64,000 nt of DNA from Rhodocyclaceae bacterium (GCA_016791115.1 JAEUNL010000072.1:16329-80328), one strand, 5' to 3'. Shown: positions 38,371-49,261, counted from the stretch's first letter. A program made the numbers and translations. Notes: generated from the letters alone by a model not told the origin.

Positions 38371-38397
38371 GCGCGTACTCCTGTTTCGTTCCGGCGC

Positions 38398-39609
38398 TCA
38401 GTGCGCCGCCCATTGCACGGTATTCAGATCGATGCCGTCCTTGTACATTTCCCAAAGCGGCGACAACTCGCGCAGCTTGCCGATCTTGCGGTGGAGCAGG
38501 TCGACCGTGTAGTCGATTTCCTCCTCCGTCGTGAAGCGGCCGATCGAGAAGCGGATCGAACTGTGTGCCAGTTCGTCGTTACGGCCGAGCGCACGCAACA
38601 CGTAGCTCGGCTCGAGGCTGGCCGAGGTACAGGCGGACCCGCTCGACACCGCGACATCCTTGATCGCCATGATCAGGGATTCGCCTTCCACGAAATTGAA
38701 GCTCACGTTGAGATTGTGCGCCACGCGATGATCGAGGTCGCCATTGACATAGACTTCCTCCATGTCCGACACGCCCTTGAGTAGCTTGTCGCGCAGATGC
38801 CGGATGCGCACCGACTCGCTCGCCATCTCCTCGCGCGCAAGGCGAAAGGCCTCGCCCATGCCGACGATCTGATGCGTCGGCAGCGTCCCGGAGCGCAGGC
38901 CGCGCTCGTGGCCGCCGCCGTGCATCTGCGCCTCGAGCCGGATGCGCGGCTTGCGCCGCACGTACAGCGCACCGACACCCTTCGGCCCGTAAGTCTTGTG
39001 CGCCGAGAAGGACATCAGGTCCACCTTGAGCGCATTGAGGTCGATCACCACCTTGCCGGTTGCTTGCGCCGAATCGACGTGGAAGATGATGCCTTTTTCG
39101 CGGCAGATTTCGCCAATCTCGGCGATCGGCTGGATCACGCCGATCTCGTTGTTCACGAACATCACCGAGGCGAGAATCGTGTCGGGGCGCAGTGCCTGCT
39201 TGAATTTCTCCATGCTGATCAGCCCGTTGGGCTCCGGATCGAGATACGTCACCTCGAAGCCGTGGCGCTCGAGTTCGCGGCAGGTATCCAGCACGGCCTT
39301 GTGCTCGGTCTTCACGGTAATCAGGTGCTTGCCCTTTCCGGCATAGAAATGCGCCGCACCCTTGATCGCGAGGTTGTTCGACTCGGTAGCGCCCGATGTC
39401 CAGATGATTTCCTTCGGATCTGCACCGACCAGGCTCGCAACCTGCTCGCGCGCGTCCTCGACCGCCTTTTCCGCCTCCCAGCCGTAGGCATGCGAGCGGC
39501 TCGCCGGATTGCCGAAATGCTCGGTCAGGTAGGGAATCATCTTCCCGGCCACGCGCGGATCGACCGGCGTCGTCGCGGAATAGTCGAGGTAGATCGGAAA
39601 CTTCAGCAT
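38398..39609 (-). CDS. iscS: Cysteine desulfurase IscS
   Basis: A 403-residue PLP enzyme giving sulfur to IscU and to tRNA thiolation. PLP lysine in [12 protein letters not shown] (about residue 206), active-site cysteine in [14 protein letters not shown] (about 328). Start at 39609 ([18 protein letters not shown]) matches E. coli length; the open frame upstream is not part of the gene. Lies 25 bases after iscR. Confidence 0.97.
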   Translation of the reverse strand: MLKFPIYLDYSATTPVDPRVAGKMIPYLTEHFGNPASRSHAYGWEAEKAVEDAREQVASLVGADPKEIIWTSGATESNNLAIKGAAHFYAGKGKHLITVKTEHKAVLDTCRELERHGFEVTYLDPEPNGLISMEKFKQALRPDTILASVMFVNNEIGVIQPIAEIGEICREKGIIFHVDSAQATGKVVIDLNALKVDLMSFSAHKTYGPKGVGALYVRRKPRIRLEAQMHGGGHERGLRSGTLPTHQIVGMGEAFRLAREEMASESVRIRHLRDKLLKGVSDMEEVYVNGDLDHRVAHNLNVSFNFVEGESLIMAIKDVAVSSGSACTSASLEPSYVLRALGRNDELAHSSIRFSIGRFTTEEEIDYTVDLLHRKIGKLRELSPLWEMYKDGIDLNTVQWAAH

Positions 39610-39634
39610 TTCGTGCTCCAGTAAATCCCGAATT

Positions 39635-40126
39635 TCAGGCGGACGCAGCAGCCGGTTCGCTCTCGCTTTCGCGCCGGCGGCGGCCATCGTGCATGATCGT
39701 GACGCCCCCCGCCGCCAGGCGCTGCTTCTGCTGCACGACCAGGTCGCCCAGCGATACGCTGTTGAGGTATTCGAACATCTTCTCGTTGAGCGTCGACCAC
39801 AGTTCGTGCGTCATGCAGCGGTGCTCGTCCTGGCAATTCTCCTTGCCGCCGCAGGATGTCGCATCGAGCGGTTCGTCCACCGCGACGATGATCTCCGCCA
39901 CCGTGATCGTGCCCATCGGCTTGGCAAGGCAGTACCCGCCGCCCGGCCCGCGCACGCTGCCGACGATGCGGTGCCGGCGCAGCTTTCCGAAAAGTTGCTC
40001 CAGATAGGAAAGCGAAATGCGCTGGCGTTCGCTGATGCCGGCAAGCGTTACCGGTCCGTCACCCTGCCGCAAGGCCAGATCGATCATCGCGGTCACCGCG
40101 AAGCGCCCCTTGGTCGTCAGTCTCAT
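39635..40126 (-). CDS. iscR: Iron-sulfur regulator IscR
   Basis: A 163-residue Rrf2-family repressor with winged helix ([32 protein letters not shown]) and cluster ligands Cys92, Cys98, Cys104 and His107, identical in position to E. coli IscR. Holo-IscR represses its own operon through the sites at 40206-40258. It is the first isc gene, downstream of cysE. Confidence 0.97.
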   Translation of the reverse strand: MRLTTKGRFAVTAMIDLALRQGDGPVTLAGISERQRISLSYLEQLFGKLRRHRIVGSVRGPGGGYCLAKPMGTITVAEIIVAVDEPLDATSCGGKENCQDEHRCMTHELWSTLNEKMFEYLNSVSLGDLVVQQKQRLAAGGVTIMHDGRRRRESESEPAAASA

Positions 40127-40205
40127 GTCCCACCTCGCCTGGCCTGCGCCATCAAAGTTGCCCTTCCGAGCCCGGGTGAAACTCCGCATCACGCCGAGCG
40201 AGCCA

Positions 40206-40258
40206 ATACCTTAGCTGTTCGCTCAACTATACGAATCCCGAACGATTCAGTCAACTAT
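40206..40258 (-). promoter_or_regulatory. iscR promoter with two IscR type-1 operators
   Basis: On the minus strand TTGACT (40249-40254) and TATAGT (40226-40231) are 17 bases apart, a near-consensus sigma-70 promoter. Two 25-base matches to the type-1 IscR motif of E. coli (ATASYYGACTRWWWYAGTCR then RSTAT) cover it: 40234-40258 (about 21 of 25 positions) over the -35 box and 40206-40230 (about 18 of 25) over the -10 box. The distal site overlaps the cysE stop codon. Confidence 0.8.
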
Positions 40259-40999
40259 TTTCGACAGGTACTTCGGGTCGAACTTGTCCGCCGTGGCGAG
40301 TTCGTCGCTGCACGGAACGCCGGACTGTTCCAGACGCCGCACCAGCGCCTCGATGCGGCGGTCGGTCTCGACCGCGTGGTCGAGCAGGCCGTGCAGCGCC
40401 ACCGATAACGGATCGTCGTCGCTGCGCGTGACGGCGTAGGCGGAAAAACCCATCTTCTCGGCCTTCTCCTCGCGCACCTGGTCGCGCTCCGACTCGATGA
40501 TGCGCGCCGGGATGCCGACCGCCGTGGCGCGCGGCGGCACATCCCGCACCACCACCGCGTTCGAGCCGACCTTGGCGCCCGCGGCCACGGTGATCGGACC
40601 GAGCACCTTGGCCCCGGCCCCGATCACGACGCCCTGCTCCAGCGTCGGATGGCGCTTGCCTTTGTTCCACGAGGTGCCGCCCAGCGTCACGCCGTGATAG
40701 AGCGTGCAGTCGTCGCCGATCTCGGCGGTTTCGCCGATCACCACCCCCATGCCGTGATCGATGAAGAAGCGCCGGCCGATGGTCGCGCCGGGATGGATCT
40801 CGATCCCGGTCAGCCAGCGCGCGAAGTGCGACACGAACCGGCCCAGCCATTTCAGGCCGGCGGACCAGCACACGTGGGCAAACCGGTGCAGGATCAGCGC
40901 ATGCACGCCCGGATAACAGGTGAGCACCTCCCACGTCGAACGCGCGGCGGGGTCGCGCTCGAATACGCAGGAGATGTCTTCACGCAGACGGCTGAACAT
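40247..40999 (-). CDS. cysE: Serine O-acetyltransferase
   Basis: A 250-residue enzyme making O-acetylserine for cysteine synthesis. After the N-terminal helical part come left-handed beta-helix hexapeptide repeats: [46 protein letters not shown] and GIPARII. Linkage to iscR is common in betaproteobacteria and joins sulfur supply to cluster assembly. Start chosen at 40999 ([10 protein letters not shown]). Confidence 0.94.
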   Translation of the reverse strand: MFSRLREDISCVFERDPAARSTWEVLTCYPGVHALILHRFAHVCWSAGLKWLGRFVSHFARWLTGIEIHPGATIGRRFFIDHGMGVVIGETAEIGDDCTLYHGVTLGGTSWNKGKRHPTLEQGVVIGAGAKVLGPITVAAGAKVGSNAVVVRDVPPRATAVGIPARIIESERDQVREEKAEKMGFSAYAVTRSDDDPLSVALHGLLDHAVETDRRIEALVRRLEQSGVPCSDELATADKFDPKYLSKIVD

Positions 41000-41054
41000 G
41001 CGGTTTCCTCTGGCTTTTCGGGTTCGTTTCGGCCGGGCCGAATTTCCTACTATT

Positions 41055-41807
41055 TTAGTCCGGTTTGCGCTGCGGCTGTTCCAGCGCGCTGAGGATGCCG
41101 CGCAGGATCGCCACCTCTTCCCGCTCGATGCGCGCCCGGGCAAACAGGCGCCGCAGGCGCGGTATCAGGCGCTTCGGCGAGGCCGGGTCGAGGAATCCAC
41201 TGCCGATCGAGGCCCGCTCGAAATGCGCCACGAGGCGTTCGACGTCCTCGTGCGGCGCGGGCTGGCCTTCGCCCGCCACGGGCGGCGGCGCACCCGGGGC
41301 AGCCGCCGCCTGGCGCAATTCATAGGCCAGGATCTGCACCGCCGACGCGAGATTGAGCGAGGAGTACGCCGGATTTGCCGGGATCATCACCGGCATGTGG
41401 CACAGCGCCACCTCGTCGTTGGACAGGCCGGAGGTTTCGTTGCCGAACACCAGAGCCACCTCACCCTGACGCGACGCGGCGACCAGCTCCGCCGCCGCGT
41501 CGCGGGCCCAGCGGGTGGGCGTCGACAATTCGCGGCGCCGCGCGGTGACGGCCGCCACCAGCACGCAGCCGTCGAGCGCCTTCGCCAAGGAATCGGTCAC
41601 GCAGGCATGGACCAGGACGTCTTCCGCGCCGGAGGCGCGGGCGATCGCCTCGTCGCTGGGAAAGTGTCGCGGACTGACGAGCCACAGGCGCGACAGCCCC
41701 ATGGTTTTCATTGCGCGCGCCGCGCCGCCGATGTTGCCGGGATGGCTGGCATGCGACAGCACCACGCGCACCCGTTCGAGAGGGTCGAGCGACAAGCCGT
41801 GATCCAT
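41055..41807 (-). CDS. trmJ: tRNA (cytidine/uridine-32-2'-O)-methyltransferase TrmJ
   Basis: A 250-residue SPOUT methyltransferase: [36 protein letters not shown], and [20 protein letters not shown] form the knotted SAM site. The C-terminal helical extension ([20 protein letters not shown]) is typical of TrmJ. Precedes cysE by 55 bases on the same strand and is divergent from suhB. Confidence 0.93.
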   Translation of the reverse strand: MDHGLSLDPLERVRVVLSHASHPGNIGGAARAMKTMGLSRLWLVSPRHFPSDEAIARASGAEDVLVHACVTDSLAKALDGCVLVAAVTARRRELSTPTRWARDAAAELVAASRQGEVALVFGNETSGLSNDEVALCHMPVMIPANPAYSSLNLASAVQILAYELRQAAAAPGAPPPVAGEGQPAPHEDVERLVAHFERASIGSGFLDPASPKRLIPRLRRLFARARIEREEVAILRGILSALEQPQRKPD

Positions 41808-41886
41808 CCTTTAGAATGTCGCCCTTTCCAGCGCATCCACCCGATCGTCGGGACCGGATGCAACGTTCCTTGAAGAATCCGATCCC

Positions 41887-42693
41887 ATGCACCCAGCCAT
41901 CACCATAGCGGTCAAGGCCGCGCGCCGCGCCGGCAGCATCATCAATCGCGCCTCGACCGACATCGACATGATCAAGGTCAGCAGCAAGCGACAGAACGAT
42001 TTCGTCACCGAGGTCGACAAAGCGGCGGAAGCCGCGATCATCGACGTGCTGCGCGAGGCGTATCCGGATCACGCGATTCTAGCAGAGGAGTCCGGCGCCT
42101 CCGCCGGGCGCGGCGACTCGGAATTCCAGTGGATCATCGATCCGCTCGACGGCACCACCAACTTCATCCACGGCTTTCCGCAATTTGCGGTGTCGATCGC
42201 GCTCGCCCACAAGGGACAGATCCAGCAGGCGGTGGTGTTCGACCCCTCGCGCAACGAGCTGTTCACCGCCAGCAAGGGCCGCGGCGCCTTCCTCAACGAA
42301 AAACGCATCCGCGTCTCGAAGCGCACCAAGCTCGAGGAATCGCTGATCGGCACCGGATTCCCGTTCCGCGTGTGGGACCACGTTGACGCCTACCTGGCGA
42401 TGTTCCGCGACCTGATGCAGAAGACGGCCGGCCTGCGCCGCCCCGGCGCTGCCGCGCTCGACCTCGCGTACGTCGCTTGCGGGCGGCTCGACGGCTTCTT
42501 CGAGATCGGCCTGTCGCCGTGGGACATGGCCGGCGGCGCACTGCTGATCACCGAGGCCGGCGGCCTGATCGGCGATTTGCGCGGCGAGGCCAACTGGCTG
42601 CACGGCGGCAACCTGGTCGCCGGCAATCCGAAGATCTTCGCCCAGATCCTGCAGTCGATCGAGCCGCACCTGACACCCGCGCTGCGCGGGTAG
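41887..42693 (+). CDS. suhB: Inositol-1-monophosphatase family protein SuhB
   Basis: A 268-residue metal phosphatase: [40 protein letters not shown] and [17 protein letters not shown] are the family motifs. In E. coli SuhB is also part of the rRNA antitermination complex. Divergent from trmJ with 79 bases between, an arrangement common in proteobacteria. Confidence 0.94.
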   Translation: MHPAITIAVKAARRAGSIINRASTDIDMIKVSSKRQNDFVTEVDKAAEAAIIDVLREAYPDHAILAEESGASAGRGDSEFQWIIDPLDGTTNFIHGFPQFAVSIALAHKGQIQQAVVFDPSRNELFTASKGRGAFLNEKRIRVSKRTKLEESLIGTGFPFRVWDHVDAYLAMFRDLMQKTAGLRRPGAAALDLAYVACGRLDGFFEIGLSPWDMAGGALLITEAGGLIGDLRGEANWLHGGNLVAGNPKIFAQILQSIEPHLTPALRG

Positions 42694-42697
42694 AACC

Positions 42698-43345
42698 ATG
42701 CCGGACTGGCTGATCGCGCAACTGCCGCTGGCGGCGGCGTGGATCGGCTACGCGGCACTGCATTCGCTGCTTGCCGCGCTCGGCGTGAAGCATGTCGTCG
42801 AGTGCCGGCTGCCCGGCTCCACGCGCTGGTACAGGATGGCGTACAACCTGATTGCGCTCATCCTCCTGGCGCCTGTTCTGGCGCTGGCTTACACCACACC
42901 CGGCCCGGTGCTGTGGCAATGGTCCGGCGCCGGCGCGTGGGTCGCCCGCGCGCTGATGCTCGCCGCAGCCATCGGCTTCGCGGTTTCGCTGCGCGACTAC
43001 GACATCCCGGCCTTCCTGGGCCTGCGCCAGATGCGCGAACATGCACACGGCACCGGCGAGCCACCGTTCCATATCGGCGCCCTGCATCGTCATCTGCGCC
43101 ATCCGTGGTATGCATTCGGCCTCGTCCTCGCCTGGACACAGACCATGACTGCGGCCTGGCTGGTGTCGAGCGTGGCGATCACCCTCTACTTCGTGCTCGG
43201 ATCGCGCCTGGAGGAAGCCAAACTCATCGCGCTCTACGGCGAGAGCTACCGCCGGTATCGCGCGCAGGTGCCGGCCTTCCTACCCGTGCCGGGGCGCAGC
43301 CTGAGCGCCGAAGCCGCTGCTGCACTGGAGAATTTTCCACCCTGA
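42698..43345 (+). CDS. NnrU/isoprenylcysteine methyltransferase-like membrane protein
   Basis: A 215-residue protein with about five hydrophobic segments and the ICMT/PEMT-type ending LRHPWYAFGLVLAW then RLEEAKLIALYGESYRRYRA and VPAFLPVP. It resembles NnrU-family proteins linked to nitrite reduction in some bacteria, but no denitrification gene is nearby. Methyltransferase activity is inferred from the C-terminal motif. Starts four bases after suhB. Confidence 0.8.
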   Translation: MPDWLIAQLPLAAAWIGYAALHSLLAALGVKHVVECRLPGSTRWYRMAYNLIALILLAPVLALAYTTPGPVLWQWSGAGAWVARALMLAAAIGFAVSLRDYDIPAFLGLRQMREHAHGTGEPPFHIGALHRHLRHPWYAFGLVLAWTQTMTAAWLVSSVAITLYFVLGSRLEEAKLIALYGESYRRYRAQVPAFLPVPGRSLSAEAAAALENFPP

Positions 43346-43350
43346 GCAGG

Positions 43351-43463
43351 CCCGGAGGGCGCATGGTTCGGCGCCCTGCAGGCATGCCGGCCGGGACGCC
43401 GCATGGATCAAGACGTTTCGGCGTGGCGTCGCCAGAAGGTCCAGTTTGCGCGCCTTCCAGGCC
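43351..43463. repeat. Interspersed imperfect-palindrome repeat, copy 4
   Basis: It begins CCCGGAGGGCGCATGGTTCG, has GACGCCGCATGGATC inside, and ends GCGCGCCTTCCAGGCC. More diverged than the other copies. Lies between convergent genes, five bases past one stop and ten from the other. Confidence 0.6.
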
Positions 43464-43472
43464 GATTCAACC

Positions 43473-44096
43473 TTACGGCCAGCTCGGTACCGACCAGCCG
43501 CGCCACACTGCCACCAGCCGCAATCCCGCCACCAGCGCCGCGGAGGCGAACAACGCCACCACCGGCGGCGCCGCCAGCGCGTCGAGCAGCAGGTACCCCC
43601 ACGCACCGACGAAGGCGCACAGCGCATACGGCCTGTGGTCGCGGAACACGTAGGGAATCTCGTTGCAGATCACGTCGCGCAGCACGCCGCCGAACACGCC
43701 GGTGATCACGCCCATCAGCGCGGAAACGAACATCGGCATGCCCATGTCGTGCGCCAGGCCGACGCCGGTGGCCGAAAACAGGCCGAGTCCCAGCGCGTCC
43801 GGAATCAGCATTGCGCGCTCGGTGATGCGATGGTGTCGCGCTTGCAGTAGCGGCACCGCGACCAGCGACAGCCCGAACACCAGCCACACATAGGCCTGGT
43901 GCTCGACCCAGAAGAAGGGTCGCCGGTCGAGCAGGATGTCGCGCACCGTACCGCCGCCGAACGCGGTGATGAACGCGACGGCGAACACGCCGACCACGTC
44001 CATGCGTTTGCGCGCCGCCTCCATGCAGCCGGACACCGCGAAGGCGATGGTCGCGGCAAATTCGATGGCGCTGATCAGTAGCTGGAGTCGGGACAC
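43473..44096 (-). CDS. TRIC-family cation channel (UPF0126, YadS-like)
   Basis: A 207-residue membrane protein with seven hydrophobic segments and two copies of the UPF0126 unit, each with a GGxxRD motif: ITAFGGGTVRDILLDRRPFF and ITGVFGGVLRDVICNEIPYV. Bacterial TRIC homologues form trimeric potassium-type channels. Downstream of terC by 19 bases on the same strand, possibly co-transcribed. Confidence 0.92.
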   Translation of the reverse strand: MSRLQLLISAIEFAATIAFAVSGCMEAARKRMDVVGVFAVAFITAFGGGTVRDILLDRRPFFWVEHQAYVWLVFGLSLVAVPLLQARHHRITERAMLIPDALGLGLFSATGVGLAHDMGMPMFVSALMGVITGVFGGVLRDVICNEIPYVFRDHRPYALCAFVGAWGYLLLDALAAPPVVALFASAALVAGLRLVAVWRGWSVPSWP

Positions 44097-44115
44097 CGCG
44101 CCATTTTAGGGCGGA

Positions 44116-45009
44116 TCAGAGCACCTCGCGCGAAACCGGGGGATGGCGGCCTACCAGCGGCGTGTAGAGCATCAGCACGAAGGGAATCCAGCCGAGCCAC
44201 ATCACCAGATCGATCAACTCGTGCGGAATGCTGATGACACCCTCGGGGTAGTAGCGCGCGTCGACGTATTCCTCGATCCAGTTGAAAACCGCCAGCCACA
44301 CCATCAGGAAGCCGAGGCACACCGCTTCGGCATTGATCCGCGTGCGCACGCGCGCCAGCAGGGGCGGCAGCAGCACGATGCCGACGCAAAACGCCGTCAG
44401 CGCCAGGCGCCAGCCGTGATGCTCGGGGAAGAACGATCCAAACGCCTGCTCCGCCGAAATCATCTTCGCGGCCGTCCATCCGAGCACCCCCGCCCCGAGC
44501 AGGATGATCGATGGGAAGCGCTCCACCCAATGCAGGATCATGGTGCTGCCCAGCATGACGATCGGAATGCTCACCAGCAGGCCGATCACCACCAGCAGGA
44601 AGCTGCCGTGTGCGGCACCGGCCACGGCAAGCACGTTGTCCACGCCCATCACCGCATCGGCGATCACGATGGTGGTCAGCGCCCCGCGCAGCGTGGTCGC
44701 GGCGGGATGGGACGCCCCCTCTGCGCTCCCACCCGACGGCACGGCCAGCTTCCAGGCGATCCAGATCAGCGCCAGGCCGCCGACCAGCAGGAAACCCGGG
44801 ATGCGCAGCAGCCACACCACCGCCATCGTCAGCACCGCCCGCACCACCACGGCGCCGACCGCGCCCCAGAAAACGGCTTTCTTCTGCAGATGGGCGGGCA
44901 GGCCGCGCGCCGCGAGGCCGATGACGATGGCGTTGTCACCGGCGAGCACCAGGTCGATCAGGATGATGGCCAGCAGGGCCGAGAAGAATTCGGGCGAGAA
45001 AATTTCCAT
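44116..45009 (-). CDS. TerC-family membrane protein, probable Mn2+ exporter
   Basis: A 297-residue protein with about nine hydrophobic segments. TerC signatures: [20 protein letters not shown] and [20 protein letters not shown], whose aspartates and asparagines likely bind metal. The manganese-sensing leader upstream argues for Mn2+ export, as for Alx-type TerC proteins. The start at 45009 gives [20 protein letters not shown]; a longer frame to 45087 would run into the riboswitch and is rejected. Confidence 0.92.
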   Translation of the reverse strand: MEIFSPEFFSALLAIILIDLVLAGDNAIVIGLAARGLPAHLQKKAVFWGAVGAVVVRAVLTMAVVWLLRIPGFLLVGGLALIWIAWKLAVPSGGSAEGASHPAATTLRGALTTIVIADAVMGVDNVLAVAGAAHGSFLLVVIGLLVSIPIVMLGSTMILHWVERFPSIILLGAGVLGWTAAKMISAEQAFGSFFPEHHGWRLALTAFCVGIVLLPPLLARVRTRINAEAVCLGFLMVWLAVFNWIEEYVDARYYPEGVISIPHELIDLVMWLGWIPFVLMLYTPLVGRHPPVSREVL

Positions 45010-45064
45010 ATCGGGCGGACTCCCATGCGATCGAAAAACGCCGGAAGCGAAGCGCACCTGGGAA

Positions 45065-45215
45065 ACGGGACCTCGACCGACGGTCAAGGTCTTGCGCGCG
45101 CATCATGCGAAGCGCCCGCGCGGCCGGAGCGAATGCCCGTGATGACGACCTGCGCGGCAGCGGCGCCGTTCGACAGACCCGACCCGCCTGCACTACTCCC
45201 CTTGGGGTGGCCAGA
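45065..45215 (-). promoter_or_regulatory. yybP-ykoY (manganese) riboswitch upstream of terC
   Basis: Read on the minus strand the leader carries AAGGGGAGTAG (45194-45204), GGTCGTCATCACGG near 45132-45145 and ACCTTGACCGTCGG (45077-45090), the three conserved blocks of the yybP-ykoY class in the right order and spacing. These form the two docked loops that hold Mn2+. This class often controls TerC-family genes. Boundaries are approximate. The 56 bases to the terC start probably contain the expression platform. Confidence 0.88.
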
Positions 45216-45299
45216 TATGACCACAGGCGCGGCGCGATGTCCACCCCGCCGCACCGCGACGCGCAAGTACAATCACGCCTTTTCCGCCGTCCGCCGCGC

Positions 45300-47888
45300 A
45301 TGCTCACCGAAGCCGAACTTGCCCGCCACACGCCGATGATGCAGCAGTACCTTCGACTGAAGGCGCAGCATCCCGGCCTGCTGCTGTTCTACCGCATGGG
45401 CGACTTCTACGAGCTGTTCTTCGAAGACGCGCAGAAGGCTGCGCGCCTGCTCGACATCACGCTCACCGCGCGCGGCCAGTCGGCCGGCCAGCCGATTCCG
45501 ATGGCCGGCGTACCGTTCCATGCCGCCGAGCAGTACCTCGCCAAACTGGTGAAGCTCGGCGAGTCGGTCGTCATCTGCGAGCAAATCGGCGATCCGGCGG
45601 CCAGCAAGGGTCCGGTCGAGCGTGCGGTCGCGCGCATCGTCACGCCCGGCACGCTGACCGACTCCGCCCTGCTCGACGACCGGCGCGACGCGCTGCTGCT
45701 GGCGCTCAACGCCCAGCGCGGCCGCACCGGGCTGGCCTGGCTCAATCTTGCCAACGGCGACCTGCGTCTGATGGAAATCGACAGCGCCCTGCTGCCCGCC
45801 CAGCTCGAGCGGCTGCGCCCGGCCGAGGTGCTGGCGCCCGACACGCTGCCGCTCGCCCTGCTCGAAACGCCGGGCCTGGCGGCACGCCGCCTCGCCGACT
45901 GGCAGTTCGACAGCGAATCTGGCGAGCGGCAGCTTGTCCAGCATTTCGGCACGCGCGACCTGGCCGGATTCGGCATCGAGGATGCACCGCTCGCACTCGG
46001 TTGCGCCGGTGCGTTGATCGACTATGCGCGCACCACGCAACAGCAGGCGTTGCGCCACGTCACCGGCATCCGGCTCGAACGCGAAGGCGAGTTCCTGCGC
46101 CTCGACGCCAACACGCGGCGCAATCTCGAAATCACCGAAACGCTGCGCGGCGAGCCGGCACCGACGCTGCTCTCGCTCCTCGACACCTGCGCGACCAGCA
46201 TGGGCTCGCGCTGGCTGCGCCATGCGCTGCACCACCCGACCGCCGCGCGCATGGAGCCGGGCCTGCGCCACGAGGCTGTCGCAGAGCTGATCGGAGACGC
46301 CGGCAACGGTCCGTGGCGTGCCCTGCGCGACGGCCTGCGCACGATCGCCGACGTCGAGCGCATCACGTCCCGCATCGCGCTGAAGAGCGCCCGTCCGCGC
46401 GACCTCGCCAGCCTGCGCGATTCGCTCGCCGCGCTGGCGCCGCTGCGAACCGCGCTTTACTGCCCGGCCGCCGCCCTGCTCGGCGGCATTGCACGGGACA
46501 TCGCACCGCCACAAGAGGCGATCGACCTGCTCGCTCGCGCAATCAAGCCGGAACCATCTGCACTGCTGCGCGAAGGCGGCGTGATCGCCGAGGGTTTCGA
46601 TGCCGACCTCGACGAGCTGCGCGGCATCCAGTCCAACTGCGGCGCGTTCCTGATGGAACTGGAAGCGCGCGAACGCGAACGCACCGGTATCGCCAACCTG
46701 CGCGTCGAATACAACCGCGTGCACGGCTTCTATATCGAGGTTTCCCATGCCAATGCGGGTCGTGTGCCCGACGACTACCGCCGCCGCCAGACGCTGAAAA
46801 ACGCTGAGCGCTACATCACGCCGGAACTCAAGGCCTTCGAGGACAAGGCGCTCTCGGCCAACGAACGCGCATTGGCGCGCGAGAAGCTGCTCTACGAAGA
46901 AGTACTCGATGCGCTCGCGTCCCACATTCCGCAGTTGCAGCGCGTCGCGCGTGCGCTGGCGCTGCTCGACGGACTGTGCGCCTTCGCCGAGTGCGCCCTG
47001 CGCCACGGCTGGTGCCGGCCCGATTTCTCCGACGCGCCGGGCCTCGACATCCGCGGCGGCCGCCACCCGATCGTCGAACGGCAGGTCGACACCTTCATTG
47101 CCAACGATTGCGCATTGGCGCCGACTCGCCGCATGTTGCTGATCACCGGTCCGAACATGGGCGGCAAGTCGACCTACATGCGCCAGGTCGCCCTGATTGC
47201 GCTGCTCGCCCATTGCGGCAGCTTCGTGCCGGCGGACAGCGTGCGCATCGGCCCGATCGACGCCATCTTCACGCGCATCGGCGCTTCGGACGACCTCGCC
47301 TCCGGCCGCTCGACCTTCATGGTCGAGATGACCGAGGCTGCCGCCATCCTCCACGGCGCCACTGAATACAGCCTGGTATTGATGGACGAAATCGGGCGCG
47401 GCACCTCGACCTTCGACGGCCTCGCGCTGGCCTTCGCGATTGCACGCCACCTGCTCGAGAAGAATCGCTGTCATACGCTGTTTGCCACGCACTACTTCGA
47501 ACTGACGCGGCTGGCGCACGACTATCCGGAATGCGCCAACGTGCATCTCGATGCGGTCGAGCACGGCCACACCATCGTCTTCATGCACGCGGTCGAGGAC
47601 GGACCGGCGAGCCAGAGCTATGGCATCGAAGTCGCCGCGCTGGCAGGCATTCCCGGCACCGTAGTGCGCGAAGCGCGGCGCCGGCTGCGCGCGCTGGAAA
47701 ACCGCGAGATTGCGGCCCAGGCCGGATCGGACGCCCAGGGCGACATGTTCGTTGCCGCGGTCGAAAGCGTCACCGATGCCACACCGCATCCCGCAGTCGC
47801 CGCACTGGAACAGCTCGACCCCGACTCCTTGAGTCCGCGCGAGGCGCTGGAGCGGCTCTACGATCTCCGGCGACTGTTGAAAGTCTGA
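45300..47888 (+). CDS. mutS: DNA mismatch repair protein MutS
   Basis: An 862-residue mismatch sensor. The N-terminal mismatch-binding motif is [15 protein letters not shown] (Phe-x-Glu type); the ATPase has Walker [33 protein letters not shown], and [20 protein letters not shown]. Start at 45300 ([20 protein letters not shown]) is family-like; the frame stays open upstream through the terC riboswitch by chance. Divergent from terC. Confidence 0.97.
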   Translation: MLTEAELARHTPMMQQYLRLKAQHPGLLLFYRMGDFYELFFEDAQKAARLLDITLTARGQSAGQPIPMAGVPFHAAEQYLAKLVKLGESVVICEQIGDPAASKGPVERAVARIVTPGTLTDSALLDDRRDALLLALNAQRGRTGLAWLNLANGDLRLMEIDSALLPAQLERLRPAEVLAPDTLPLALLETPGLAARRLADWQFDSESGERQLVQHFGTRDLAGFGIEDAPLALGCAGALIDYARTTQQQALRHVTGIRLEREGEFLRLDANTRRNLEITETLRGEPAPTLLSLLDTCATSMGSRWLRHALHHPTAARMEPGLRHEAVAELIGDAGNGPWRALRDGLRTIADVERITSRIALKSARPRDLASLRDSLAALAPLRTALYCPAAALLGGIARDIAPPQEAIDLLARAIKPEPSALLREGGVIAEGFDADLDELRGIQSNCGAFLMELEARERERTGIANLRVEYNRVHGFYIEVSHANAGRVPDDYRRRQTLKNAERYITPELKAFEDKALSANERALAREKLLYEEVLDALASHIPQLQRVARALALLDGLCAFAECALRHGWCRPDFSDAPGLDIRGGRHPIVERQVDTFIANDCALAPTRRMLLITGPNMGGKSTYMRQVALIALLAHCGSFVPADSVRIGPIDAIFTRIGASDDLASGRSTFMVEMTEAAAILHGATEYSLVLMDEIGRGTSTFDGLALAFAIARHLLEKNRCHTLFATHYFELTRLAHDYPECANVHLDAVEHGHTIVFMHAVEDGPASQSYGIEVAALAGIPGTVVREARRRLRALENREIAAQAGSDAQGDMFVAAVESVTDATPHPAVAALEQLDPDSLSPREALERLYDLRRLLKV

Positions 47889-47966
47889 TTCGCGGCGGGT
47901 TGCTCCGCGGCTCCCGTGATGCCGGGCACGGTCGGCTGCGGATCGTGCTGCCCCGCAGCATCAATC

Positions 47967-47980
47967 TTGACCCAGCTCAA
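47967..47980. promoter_or_regulatory. Possible FNR/CRP-family site
   Basis: TTGACCCAGCTCAA is a near-symmetric TTGAC-N4-CTCAA, close to the FNR/Anr/Dnr consensus TTGAT-N4-ATCAA. It is 70 bases before the binding-protein start, a suitable position for activation. Single match; not otherwise supported. Confidence 0.4.
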
Positions 47981-48049
47981 GTTTTCTCTATGCCAGCGCG
48001 ATAGGCTGCGCTGCATTGCTGCCTCGTGCAGATCGGGGAATATCAGATC

Positions 48050-49186
48050 GTGAAAAAGTTTTTCAGGCTACTGCATGGATTTGCCGGCGCACTGTGCATG
48101 GCAGCGGGCATCGCTGCGGCATCCGACATCCTCGTTGCCCAAGTTGCGCCGCTGAGTGGCCCCCTGGCACCAACCGGCAACGGCATGCGCGTCGGCGCAC
48201 TGGCGTATTTCGAAGCCGTCAACGCGGCGGGCGGCGTACGCGGTTCGAAAATCCGGCTGGTGTCGCGCGACGACGGCTACAAGGCCGAAGAAACTGTCCG
48301 CCTCGCCCGCGCCGTGCTTGCCGAATCGAATCCGGTCGCCTTCTTCGGCATCGTCGGCACCGGCAATGTCGAAGCCCTCGTGAAGGAGAACGTGCTCAGG
48401 GAAGCCGGCATACCCGCGATCGGTTTGCGCTCCGGCGCGACAGCCCTCGTGCGTCCCGAGAACAACCTGCTGTTCTTCACCCGCGCCAGCTATGCCGAGG
48501 AAATCGATCGCATCGTCATGCACCTGTCTACCACCGGCCAGAAGCGCATCGCGGCATTCCACCAGGACGACGCCTTCGGCGCGGACGGCCTGGCGGCCAT
48601 CGATGCCTCGGCCAAGCGGCATGTCGTCGAAGTGCTGTCCCGTGCCAGTTATCCGAAGAACACGACGCAGGTCGAGAACGCGGTGAAGACGCTGGCTGCG
48701 TCGAATGTCCAGGCCATCGTGATGGTCGCCAACACCGCGGCGAGCGCCGAGTTCGTCAAGCAGTACCGCGCGGCCGGCGGCACCGCGCAGTTGTTCGCGC
48801 TCTCGCCGACGGAGGCCGGCCAGGTTGCCGAGAAAATCGGCAAGCAGGCGGCACACGGCTTTGCCGTCTCGCAGGTGGTGCCCGACCCGCGCGACCGCGG
48901 CGTGCCCATCGTGCGCAGTTTTCTCGACGATTTCGCCAAGCACGGCCCCAGCGGCGTGGAACCTTCGGCCACCATGCTCGAGGGCTACATCGCGGCGCGC
49001 ACACTCGTCGAAGGCTTGCGCCAGGCCGGCACCGAACCCACGCGGGCGCGCCTGGTGACGGCGCTGCAGGGATTGCGCAACCTCGACATCGGCGGCATGA
49101 GCATCGGTTTCGGTGGACAAACCCGATCGGGGTCGCGCTACGTCGATATCGCGATCCTAGGCGCAGACGGCAAGCTGCTGCGCTGA
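48050..49186 (+). CDS. Periplasmic ABC-type branched-chain amino acid/ligand-binding protein (orphan)
   Basis: A 378-residue type I periplasmic binding protein (Leu/Ile/Val-binding family): signal peptide MKKFFRLLHGFAGALCMAAG ending near AAA-SD, then VAQVAPLSGPLAPTGNGMRV, GIVGTGNVEALVK and FHQDDAFGADGLAAIDASAK. The GTG start at 48050 gives a good signal peptide and has GGGGAA upstream; a GTG at 48026 is less likely. No permease or ATPase gene is adjacent, so it may feed a distant transporter or act as a sensor partner. Confidence 0.88.
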   Translation: MKKFFRLLHGFAGALCMAAGIAAASDILVAQVAPLSGPLAPTGNGMRVGALAYFEAVNAAGGVRGSKIRLVSRDDGYKAEETVRLARAVLAESNPVAFFGIVGTGNVEALVKENVLREAGIPAIGLRSGATALVRPENNLLFFTRASYAEEIDRIVMHLSTTGQKRIAAFHQDDAFGADGLAAIDASAKRHVVEVLSRASYPKNTTQVENAVKTLAASNVQAIVMVANTAASAEFVKQYRAAGGTAQLFALSPTEAGQVAEKIGKQAAHGFAVSQVVPDPRDRGVPIVRSFLDDFAKHGPSGVEPSATMLEGYIAARTLVEGLRQAGTEPTRARLVTALQGLRNLDIGGMSIGFGGQTRSGSRYVDIAILGADGKLLR

Positions 49187-49204
49187 CCCCCACCCTCGAA
49201 TAAC

Positions 49205-49232
49205 GAAAACGCGGCCAGCCGGCCGCGTTTTC
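49205..49232. terminator. Bidirectional terminator between binding-protein gene and slyD
   Basis: GAAAACGCGGCC (49205-49216) and GGCCGCGTTTTC (49221-49232) form a perfect 12-bp stem with an AGCC loop. The A- and T-rich ends make it usable from both strands, as needed for the convergent genes. Confidence 0.88.
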
Positions 49233-49261
49233 ACATACTCGCGACGGCGCTGCGTGCCGCG

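Noticed and set aside
45105..45299. N-terminal extension of MutS
   Set aside because: The extra 65 residues overlap the terC riboswitch on the other strand and are not found in MutS proteins; the start at 45300 is normal.
45273..47789. 838-codon frame antisense to mutS
   Set aside because: Shadow of mutS; no ribosome site or family motif.
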